Part shown: piece after piece, positions 55,896 through 64,000 of the stretch
How the letters are laid out: every line of letters begins with the position of its first letter
Position numbering within the stretch: position 1 is the first letter of the stretch
From: Diplodia intermedia
Lineage: Eukaryota; Ascomycota; Dothideomycetes; Botryosphaeriales; Botryosphaeriaceae
Length of the DNA: 64,000 nt
Assembly: GCA_021495925.1 (NCBI GenBank)
Contig: JAKEKT010000022.1
Location: 372,001 to 436,000 of the forward strand
Direction of reading: 5' to 3'
Made by a program: the position numbers and the translations under genes
The notes under the pieces: generated by a model
Told to the model about the DNA's origin: nothing
Database searches by the model: none
Seen by the model: the letters and a program-made list of their open reading frames with translations, nothing else

Positions 55896-57812
55896 TCAGT
55901 ATCGGGGTCGAAGGACAACGTTGATACCCTCTTGCATCACAAACCACCTGCACGAGTCAGTGATGCCTACTTCGTAGTAACACGTCCAGCTTACCAGCAA
56001 GTCTCTGTCCATTGCGCCTCAGGGTCTATCAGTTGCAAGTCGTAATGCATGAAAAGGGAGGGAATAAGCTGTCATCAGTCAGTCACGCAGTCCGATCATG
56101 TGCCTATTCCGGCTGCGCATACCTTGGACATTTCCATCCAGCTGATGTCTGTTTTGATTAGTAAATGTCGCAACACTATGTATGCCTTGATCGACTTACT
56201 TCTCCCAATGCACGTCCTAGCACCCGAGCCAAAGGCGAAGAAGAAGCGGTCTTGTCTCTCGTCAGCTTACGTGAAGTGTCGCGAGGGAAGATCAAATCAA
56301 AGCTTACGCATATCACCATTGTCCTCTTCTAGCCATCTATCAGGTCGGAAGGCTTCGACATCATCCCCATAGACTTCCTTGTTGCGGTGTACGACCCATG
56401 GATTCACGCCAACGATTGTCTGCCAGCACATGTCAGTGGGCACAGCGGGGAAGGGCACCCAGGAAAGTACTTACGCCAGCTGGTAGGTACGTGCCGTCGA
56501 TCTCAGCACCTCCGGGAGGAACCACGCGCGGAAGGCTCATTCCCACAGCGGGGTGGCAGCGGAGAGCCTCGTACATAACAGCCTGAAGATATGGCATGCT
56601 GTTTGCCTCATCCAGGGTGACTGGATCACTAATCTTGCCCTGCCTGCGGAACTCATCAATCTCCTCGACGAGTTTCTGCTTATACTCGGGGTTCTTTAGC
56701 AGGTAGTAAATGATGGCGCGGGTCGAGATGGCCGTGGTATCGCTTCCCGCAAAGATATTGGAGCTCGCCATGGAGACGAGAGCACTGTAGTCGAAGTCGG
56801 CAGGGCGTTCCTTGTGAACAGCGAGGAGCTTGCTCAAGATATCCCTCCTGTCACTGCCCCGATCCTTGCGAGCTTCCGTCTCGCGCAAAGCGAACTGACG
56901 CAGTGAACCGTTCCGAGCAGTGATGCCGAGATGGTTGCCAATGTAAGGAGAAAGATAGTCGTGGAGCCAGAAGATCCATGGCACTTGGCCGAGCCAGGCA
57001 GCCGAGCGTAGAGCCATCTCGATGGCTTCGAAGGAACCATCGTCTGCGCCGACATCCATGAATCCGAACCGCTTGCTGAAGGTGATTTCTCCAATGATGT
57101 CTGCAGTGCGTAAGTTGTAGGATTCGGCTTGGTCGACGGGGAAGCATACCGAAGGCAAAGAGCTGGACCCAATTACCCATGTTCAAGGGTTTGCCAACTC
57201 TTTCGCGCATGTTCTGCATGAAGACCTTGACGGATTCATCAACGTAGTGCTCAAGATCCTTCAGGGAGTCCATTGAATATGCTCGGGCAACGAGACGCCG
57301 GTGCTGGCCATGAACAGCTTCATTACGGCCGGCGAAAAGGTCGAACTTCCTCCGCCCTTGCCACACGCCATACCACTCGGACTTCTGAAATTTGGACCCG
57401 GCTCCTTTGAGATGATATCAACACGGATTCCCTGAACAAGAGCATGGACGCCTTCACTCACCGTAGATCTTCTTGATGGCCGAAAGATCGGCCACACTCC
57501 TGATACGACGTGAGCAGAAGAGCGAAGACTTGGGTCTGGATGATGGATTTACACTTCATTTGGACCGGTACGGACAAGGGACCCGTGTTTGTTATGGAGC
57601 TCTATCATAGCCCGATGCATATCACCGTCCCATGAGTGTTTTGTGATCCATAGCCGCGACACTTTGGCAGCGAACGGACCGGGGACCTTGGCCAGAGGGG
57701 AGAGATAGAGCTGGTAGACGAGGTATGCGAAGATTGCCAGTGCCGGACCTCCCACGAAGACGGCGGGTTTGTGGTCGGCAGCGAAGCCGAGGGCGGCATC
57801 GAGGAAAGGCAT
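55896..57812 (-). CDS. Cytochrome P450, pisatin-demethylase-like
   Basis: Nine exons (57812-57553, 57499-57462, 57404-57150, 57100-56475, 56419-56308, 56265-56200, 56148-56123, 56068-55995, 55947-55896), all phases closing, give 502 residues. An N-terminal membrane anchor (about 16-38, VFVGGPALAIFAYLVYQLYL) precedes the Pro-rich hinge KVPGPF. I helix: FAGSDTTA with Thr306/307. K helix: EALR (Glu362, Arg365). PERF-type: FRPDRW. Heme loop: FAFGSGARTCIGR with Cys449. The stretch VRTGPNEVSVADLSAIKKIY resembles the CYP57/pisatin demethylase group. ER-bound monooxygenase; substrate unknown. Several exons are tiny (26, 38, 52 nt) and one intron is only 42 nt. It shares an 835-nt divergent promoter with a flavin monooxygenase. 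Confidence 0.92.
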
Positions 57813-58647
57813 GTTGGCTGCGGTCAGGGCAGGTATCAAGCACAGAGGGCAGCCGTTTTATGGAGCCGTGTTCTGGGGCGGACTCGGCTGGTCGGGTATC
57901 GTCGAATGTAAGCTTGAGGGGCTTGCATGGTGTTTAGTTCCAATGGTGGACCAGTTCCCGCCAGCTGCGCCCGTGATTGGCTGGACTTTTCGGGGTATTC
58001 GGCGAATCGAGCGGAGAACGCGTGCTGATTTCTGTGTTTTATTTTCGCGTTGCTGAGATGGTATGCAGGTGTGCGGGGGCCGTTCCCGGGTAGCCGTTTC
58101 CGGCGGTGGACGCAGCGAGTCAGCAAGCCTGGGTGGCCACGTTGCGGCAGGGGTGTGTCAGTGGGGGATATGAGGTCGACTGTGGGCGATGATGCAAGAC
58201 CTCGGTGTCGCTCGGGTGGGCGGGATCGGCGAATCAGGGGCAGGCAGAAGTCATCGGCGCAGGGAAGTGTGGAGAAGATTGCACTTGCCGACCCCGGATT
58301 CCGTAGGTGCAGCCCACCGGCCACCTGCCGATTTCACAGCCGCGATTGCAGCGCCGCCGCCTCCCCGCAGCGCACAGTCCACGGCTGCCTGCGGATGGGA
58401 AACACGGCGACACCACTCCCGTTTTCTCCTGCCGCGCTACTTCGGCCTCGTCGTGATTGCCGGTGCCGATTCGGCATCCGCCCTTTATCTATCACCATGC
58501 CTCTCCCCTTGCTTCCCCCTCACCACCCAGCTCTCCCACCAGCCCTTTTTTGCACTCCCGAACTCCGGCGCTGCGCGAGTAAGCGCTCCAAACCTGCACC
58601 CCTCCCCCCCGTCTCCGCCGCCGCCCCGCTTTTCCATACTTCCCAAA
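57813..58647. promoter_or_regulatory. Divergent promoter, P450 / flavin monooxygenase
   Basis: 835 nt between divergent start codons. The monooxygenase frame is open upstream to 58189, but that translation is low-complexity and the FAD motif starts right at the ATG at 58648. Confidence 0.6.
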
Positions 58648-60603
58648 ATGGAAAAGTATGACATCGTCATCATCGGCGCAGGCCCCGTCGGCCTGATGCT
58701 GTCTTGCCAGCTGCAGCGATGGGGCTACAAGATCAAGCACATCGACAACCGCCCCGAGCCCACGCCGACTGGCCGCGCCGACGGCATCCAGCCGCGCTCC
58801 CTGGATCTGCTGCGGAACATGGGCCTGAAGCGGAAGATCATGGCCCACGACCCGGCCAAGGTCTACGAAGTCGCCTTTTGGGACCCCGCCAAGAATGGCA
58901 TTTTCCGCACCGGAACCTGGGCTAGTTGCCCCAAATTCATCGACGCCCGTTACCCCTTCACCACCCTGCTGCACCAGGGCCTCATCGAGCGCGTCTTCAT
59001 CGAGGATATCGAGCAAAACGGCGGCACCGTCCAAAGGCCATGGACCATCACCGGCTTCCAAAACGACTCCAAGGACCCCGACTACCCGGTTGAGGTCAGC
59101 ATCGCAAAGGTCAATGGTGAAGAGAAGGAGACGGTGCGCGCAAAGTATCTCTTCAGCGGCGAGGGCGCAAGAAGTTTTGTTCGCAACCAGCTGGGCGTGC
59201 AGATAAGACACAAGGACCCCATCTCCCATGTATGGGGAGTCATGGACGGCGTTGTCCAGACCGACTTCCCCGATATCAAGGTACCGCCCGCTTTCCACCA
59301 TTTCCACCATGCAGAGACTAACCCTGACATGCAGATGAAATGCACCATTCACTCCGACCACGGGTCCATCATGGTCATCCCCCGTGAAGACAACATGGTC
59401 CGCCTGTACATTCAGCTTGCCTCTTCGACAGACCCCGACTGGAACCCTCGGAAGAGCGCCACTGAAGAGGAGGTCCAGGACCACGCCAAGAAGATCCTCG
59501 CCCCTTACTACATCAAGTGGGATCGCGTCGAATGGTATTCCGTCTACCCCATTGGCCAGGGCCTGTCAGACAGGTACACGCTAGATGAACGGGTATTCAT
59601 GGGCGGCGATTGCTGCCACACACACAGCCCCAAGGCCGGCCAGGGCATGAACACTGCCTTCCTCGACGCCGCCAACCTGGCCTGGAAGATCCACCACGTC
59701 GAATCTGGCCTGGCAAAGCGCGAAATCCTCAAGACGTATGAGTCGGAGCGCCGCCTCATTGCTGACAATCTCCTCGACTTCGATTCCAAATATGCCAAGC
59801 TCTTCTCCGAGCGGTTGCCCTCGGCCGGTGAGGTGGGCGCAGCCAACCAGCACTCGAAAGACCAACCGGTTGAGGAGAACAACTTCATCAAGACGTTCAA
59901 GGAGAGCTGCGAGTTCACTTCGGGCTACGGCGTAGCATACAACCCCAACATCTTCAACTGGTCGGCCGAGCACCCCACTTCCTCCTCGTCGTCCCTCTTC
60001 CTCGACTACGCTGCCGGCACCACCAAACTCCGCACCGGCCGCATCCTCACTCCCGCCACCGTGACCCGGGTTGTTGATGCCAACGTCGTGCACCTGGAGC
60101 AGGAGATCCCGCTGAACGGCGCCTACCGCATCTACGTCTTCGGCGGCGCACCTCAGCGCACGCGCAAGGCCATGGCTGACTTTAACACCGCCCTGCGCCG
60201 CAAGGGCAGCTTCCTTTCCACCTATGGCGTCCCGGACGAGAAGGCCATCTCGTACCACGAGCGCTACAACCCGCACAGCCGCTTCTTCACCTTCGCCACT
60301 GTCTTCGCCGCCAAGCGTACCGAAATCGAGATCCTCGAGGACCTGCCCGAGATCCTCTCCCGCTACCGCGACCTCGTCTACGCGGACGACATTTGGGACC
60401 AGCGCGTGCCGGATGCTGGCGCTGCCGCCCATGCGAAGATGGGCTTGAGCGAGGAGACGGGTGGCGTGGTTGTCGTGAGGCCGGATGGCTATGTGAGCTG
60501 CATTGTCAAGCTTGTCGAAGGCAGCGGCACCGTGGATGCGCTGAATGAGTATTTTTCGACATTCTTGTCGAAGCAGTTGGGCGGTGAAAAGGCACAATTG
60601 TAG
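58648..60603 (+). CDS. FAD-dependent phenol 2-monooxygenase-like protein
   Basis: Single exon, 651 residues. The Rossmann FAD motif opens the protein: [20 protein letters not shown]. Next come [18 protein letters not shown] (substrate/FAD side), the DG-like motif [18 protein letters not shown], and the GD motif [20 protein letters not shown] followed by [14 protein letters not shown]. The C-terminal 200 residues ([20 protein letters not shown] onward) form the thioredoxin-like domain of phenol hydroxylases. The class hydroxylates phenolic rings using NADPH and O2. No signal peptide, so cytosolic. It is divergent from a P450, which suggests a joint oxidative pathway for an aromatic compound (inference). 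Confidence 0.9.
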   Translation: MEKYDIVIIGAGPVGLMLSCQLQRWGYKIKHIDNRPEPTPTGRADGIQPRSLDLLRNMGLKRKIMAHDPAKVYEVAFWDPAKNGIFRTGTWASCPKFIDARYPFTTLLHQGLIERVFIEDIEQNGGTVQRPWTITGFQNDSKDPDYPVEVSIAKVNGEEKETVRAKYLFSGEGARSFVRNQLGVQIRHKDPISHVWGVMDGVVQTDFPDIKVPPAFHHFHHAETNPDMQMKCTIHSDHGSIMVIPREDNMVRLYIQLASSTDPDWNPRKSATEEEVQDHAKKILAPYYIKWDRVEWYSVYPIGQGLSDRYTLDERVFMGGDCCHTHSPKAGQGMNTAFLDAANLAWKIHHVESGLAKREILKTYESERRLIADNLLDFDSKYAKLFSERLPSAGEVGAANQHSKDQPVEENNFIKTFKESCEFTSGYGVAYNPNIFNWSAEHPTSSSSSLFLDYAAGTTKLRTGRILTPATVTRVVDANVVHLEQEIPLNGAYRIYVFGGAPQRTRKAMADFNTALRRKGSFLSTYGVPDEKAISYHERYNPHSRFFTFATVFAAKRTEIEILEDLPEILSRYRDLVYADDIWDQRVPDAGAAAHAKMGLSEETGGVVVVRPDGYVSCIVKLVEGSGTVDALNEYFSTFLSKQLGGEKAQL

Positions 60604-61237
60604 ATGATGGAAAGGTTGGTTGGGCTTATGCATTTCTGCTTCCTGTGTAAATAGCGCCAGCGCCATGTCTCTTTTGGTCTCTTTTGCTTTTTGGCTGGGA
60701 TTCGAGCCACAGTTCCAACGGTATGCACAGCGGCTTCTTTCCCTTTTCGACTGGATTCCCGATAGAGTTATGGATTAAGACGGGAGGAGACCGGACAAAG
60801 ATCGTGGGTAAACGAGACTCGATAAGAAATTAGTTGAATAATCCTAAACTATTATGTGGACATTTGATTGATGGCATCGGCATACTGATTCCTGTGTGCT
60901 TGTGTTGTAGTAAAGTGCTACTTAGCATTCTATACCTTTCGTCAAACAATCCCCACTGAAGTCAGTGTTGTGAGAGGAATGGTTTCTCTGTCTGCTCGAC
61001 ATAATGCCTCTGCGGCGAACTTTACCGGTAAAGTACGAGATGAGTATGCTTGTTGTGCATCGAGGTAGAGAGTTGAAGCTCCTATCCGGTTGCTTTTGTT
61101 AATGGATATCACGACTTCACGTCCGGATAAATGCTTCGGCCACTCCTCTCTTGTCACATGATAATAACCACTTGCTCCATACATCATCGTGCACAGCACA
61201 GCACACACAAGAACACACACATACCCCACCCACCCAC
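60604..61237. other. Convergent spacer, monooxygenase / PIR protein
   Basis: 634 nt with no gene supported. Contains a short CA-rich stretch near 61185-61255 just before the PIR gene stop. Confidence 0.5.
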
Positions 61238-62277
61238 TCACTCACACCCAACCAGCTCCACAACCTCCAGCCCCACCTCCTCGCACTGCTCCGCCCACCA
61301 CCGGTCATACAAGTTGTAAAACCCGCCGCTCAAGCACCGGTACCACGTCTTGCTCCCGCCGAGCGCCAACACCTCGTTCCCATCCCCCTCGCCGTCACCG
61401 CCGCAAACGCTGAAGCCGGCCGTGTACAGCGCGCCCGACTGCGGCGGCGCGTCGAACTGGAACTGGTAGTTGGACGCGACGTAGCCGGTGCGGTTGCGCG
61501 CGTCGCGCAGGACGCCGCCGCCGTCGTCGGACAGGGTGAGCGTGAGAGTGCTGTTCGTGGCGCAGGCGGTTAGGCTGCGCTTGCGCTTGGCGGCGGCGGC
61601 GGAGGGCGTGGAGGAGGTGGCGGAGGAGGAGGTGACGGCCGGGGCTTGAGGTTGGCCGTCGCTGATTTCGGAGATGGGGACGACGGTTGTTGCGGCCTCT
61701 GTGGTGGAGGAGGGCGGGGGGCTGATGACAGGCGTCGTGATGGGGGTTAGAGGCGTTGCCGGAGTCGGGGTGCCGGCGGGTGCCTGGGGCTGGCCGTCGC
61801 TGATCTCGGAGACGGGGACGACGGAGGTGTAGTCTGGTGTTGGAACCGGCGTGTAGATGGGTGTGGTGATGCCGGCGGTGGGTGCCTGGATCTGGCCGTC
61901 GCCGATTTGGGAGACGACATAGATGCCAGCGGCGCTACTGGATGACGGGGATGGGGTCGCGGCGGCTTCTTGGACGTCGACGTTTGCTGTGGCGCTGGAT
62001 GTTGCCCTGCAGTGTCGGGTCAGTGCGTTTGCCTCAAAGAGCGTGAAGGCCTTCTTGCAGGGGAATATTACGCTGATGACGGGGTTACCACACTGCTGCT
62101 CGTGGAAGACAAAACGACGACAGCGATCCCGAAGGACCCGCTGTAGTTGGCACTGCAGCCTGACGGAGCAGCGGCGCTGGGGGAGATTGCAGCCGTCACT
62201 GCTTGCGGGAACGGGGAGGCATGGACGCCACGGGCGGCAAGGGCACCCACGGCTGCGGCTGCGGCGTAGCTCTTCAT
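61238..62277 (-). CDS. PIR-type covalently linked cell wall protein
   Basis: Exons 62277-62072 and 62006-61238 join in phase 2 over a 65-nt intron (GTAATA donor, ACTGAC branch, TGCAG), giving 324 residues. Signal peptide MKSYAAAAAVGALAARGVHA is followed by PFPQAVTAAISPSAAAPSGC. One canonical PIR unit (VSQIGDGQIQAP) is followed by two variant units (VSEISDGQPQAP, ISEISDGQPQAP) separated by Thr/Pro/Ser-rich linkers. A KRKR site precedes the C-terminal four-cysteine domain, whose last part is WYRCLSGGFYNLYDRWWAEQ-C. PIR proteins bind beta-1,3-glucan through an alkali-labile ester at the first Gln of the repeat. Extracellular, wall-bound. Confidence 0.9.
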
Positions 62278-63496
62278 TTCCCAAAGCTTCGAGGGGGTTG
62301 GTTGGACGAGAGAGAAAGATAGAAAATAAGGTTATTGATCGATGCGCACCGGAAATTGGTGTATGGCCTTGATCAGCCTTACTGAAATGGAAGTGGAGTC
62401 GACTGGTGAAGGACTGAACAGACAGACCGGGGCATTCTGAAACGAATATAAATGTCGAAAAGACGACTACGCGTGGCTGGCAGCCAACCGTTCGGCCGTG
62501 GCGGCCGGCTCACGAAGCAAGTTTGACGCAAGTGACGTCCGATTCTCAACGGCATTCGTAGCTCTTCGCTGTGGATGCATTACGCAAGGATCTAGCCATG
62601 TCTGAGAACGACGACTACGAAGACCCAGGTGGATCTTCTACAGACGCCGAATCCGCGGTATTGGTCACGCTACAAAGCATGATTCCATGCTGGGTGGCTG
62701 GGACTCTGCCGTTTTGAGCCATGGACGAAAGACACGGAGGGGCAAAAACGCGTTTTGGTGGATTCTCTGGGCTGGTCCACCAGTCGGAACATGACGCTGT
62801 GCGGAGAGAGGGCGCGGCGCCGGTGGAAGCGTGCGTAAGAGGGTGGTGGGGACAGGACGCGTCGTCACCCTTGGATGTCTCCGTCGAAGTCCGTTGGTTT
62901 GAGGCGCAGGCCGGCGCACGCGCCACAACACCAGCCCTGCCGTCGTCATACGCCGTTCTTTTCCACGCAACCGTAAGAACAATCGGAAGGTATACAAAGC
63001 TGGCGTGCGCATTCCAAAACTGTGGCTGGGATCGACGAATCGCTGCGGCCACGGCGTTAGATCGTTGCGCGGCACACCTGACGCCACCACTGCTCGACAC
63101 TGCACGAGACACTCGGAAACCCACATGTATGATTGCTATCTCAGATGCTCTGGGACCCGAACTGCTATCCGCAGACCTGTACGAGTTCAAACAGTAGTCA
63201 CTCGCAGCCAGATCTCCTTGACATGAAAAGCTGTGTATATGCAATTGAGCTAAGAATTTCCTTCGGCCGATGTGTAAGGGAGTGGAGATTGGCGAGCTGG
63301 ACGGCACAGAATTTGATGCTCCAGCCTCAAGGCAAGAGTTACAGTCAGGAGATTTCCCTGATACGCGAGTTAGGTCATTCGACCAATGGTCCAATACAAC
63401 GATACTTACTTTGTGCGCTGCCCTTGAAGGCTTTATTATACGCCCGAAATGGGCCAAAGTGTCGTCGATACTTCAAAATCATCACTTGGCTCGCGA
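62278..63496. other. Upstream region of the PIR gene
   Basis: About 1.2 kb between the PIR start and the kinase stop, both minus. Frames on both strands (up to 280 codons) look like composition effects. No domain seen. Confidence 0.45.
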
Positions 63497-64000
63497 TCAC
63501 GTATCGCAACCCGGAATGATATCTTCCAACTCTTTCTGGACTTCGGCGCACGAGAGGCGGTGATCGTCATCACCCCGCAGCATGCCCTGAAGAAGCTCTG
63601 CGATGCGCATGCCACATCCCTCAAGTTTTGGAGCAAACAGTGGCGGAAGCCTTCCAAGCTTGAGCTCGCTGAGGGTGTGGATTCGCTCCGACTCTGCATC
63701 ACAAGTTAGTAGACAGGCTTCAAATGTCTCCTGGCCATGACGCTGGATGACGCAGAAGGAGGACTCCGGAGCGGTGCTGAAGGTAGTCATCGAACGCCGC
63801 TACGTTGCCCCAAACCATCCAGCGTGTAATCTAAGAAAGCACTTACTGGTATCGAACTTCCATAGCAGCTCAAACGCAATAACTCCGAGGGAGAAGACGT
63901 CTAGCTTCTCACTGGGCTGGCGGCTCGGGCCCGGCGGACGGTAGAACTCGGTTCCAACCGCCTTCTCCGGGCTTTGTGCCTGGTCTCCTCCGGGACGCGC
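63497..64000 (-). CDS. Protein kinase, eIF2-alpha-kinase-like, C-terminal lobe (partial)
   Basis: The 5' part lies beyond the right edge. Exons 64000-63847 and 63693-63497 join over a 153-nt intron (GTAAGT, TACTAAC branch, GATGCAG). The visible end of a kinase domain reads AVGTEFYRPPGPSRQPSEKL, DVFSLGVIAFELLWKFDTKS, ERIHTLSELKLGRLPPLF, then RIAELLQGMLRGDDDHRLSC and a stop shortly after. The combination FxTKSERxxxLxxLKxGxLP is that of the GCN2/PERK/IFK branch of eIF2-alpha kinases. The usual Ala-Pro-Glu is replaced by Pro-Pro-Gly. The catalytic and ATP-binding parts are outside the window. Confidence 0.82.

Noticed and set aside
58189..58647. Upstream in-frame extension of the flavin monooxygenase
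   Set aside because: The FAD motif begins directly after the ATG at 58648 and the upstream translation is Pro/Ser-rich noise.
62615..63457. 280-codon open frame on the minus strand and overlapping plus-strand frames
   Set aside because: No recognisable domain, irregular composition, mutually overlapping frames; more likely spacer.

Overview
The window is nuclear DNA of a filamentous ascomycete. Most genes carry several short introns (about 42 to 190 nt) with GT donors, CTNAC-like branch sites and YAG acceptors. The gene content (Mediator subunit 16, OST4, retromer and ESCRT-II subunits, a PIR-type wall protein, a Goodbye-domain STAND protein, a pisatin-demethylase-like P450 and a phenol-hydroxylase-like flavoprotein) is typical of Pezizomycotina. 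A Dothideomycete is my best guess, but this is inferred from protein resemblance only. I found no organellar, viral or bacterial sequence, no CRISPR array, no convincing tRNA or rRNA gene, and no intact transposon.

Layout from the left. 1-708: 5' part of TRM11 (minus). 943-1478: possible small membrane protein (minus). 1805-3728: Hst3/Hst4-type sirtuin (minus), divergent from MED16 (4677-7945, plus). 8297-9755: PLC-X-domain protein. 10089-10964: F-box-like protein. 10965-18473: 7.5 kb with no supportable gene. 18474-20825: kelch-like single-pass membrane protein. 23224-25283: CorA-like protein (minus), divergent from a GNAT acetyltransferase (25609-26274) followed by ribosomal protein uL1/L10a (26580-27493). 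28743-30713: MFS transporter, followed by an IlvD/EDD sugar-acid dehydratase (31027-33049).

From 33254 to 44659 on the minus strand lie a large Goodbye-STAND-TPR-zinc finger protein, TMA46 and an AT-hook/C2H2 protein. A 55-residue OST4 (40047-40214, plus) sits among them. Ribosomal protein uL24/L26 (45135-45731), VPS25 (47258-48086) and VPS26 (49276-50455, minus) follow. Next come a gluconokinase (51791-52514) and the branched-chain keto-acid dehydrogenase E2 (53029-54684). The right end holds a nine-exon P450 (55896-57812, minus) divergent from a phenol-hydroxylase-like monooxygenase (58648-60603), a PIR-type wall protein (61238-62277, minus), and the C-terminal end of an eIF2-alpha-kinase-like kinase running off the window (63497-64000, minus).

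Most of the window is conserved housekeeping: translation (uL1, uL24, TMA46, TRM11), trafficking (VPS25, VPS26, OST4), and transcription or chromatin (MED16, sirtuin, AT-hook protein). The accessory content is the STAND protein, the P450/hydroxylase divergent pair, the MFS/dehydratase tandem, the wall protein and the kelch membrane protein. The best candidate for something unusual is the STAND protein. Its Walker A and Walker B motifs both deviate from consensus, and it ends in a ZZ-like cysteine cluster. Gene models were built by eye from splice signals and reading-frame continuity. Where phases close exactly I give exon coordinates in the text.
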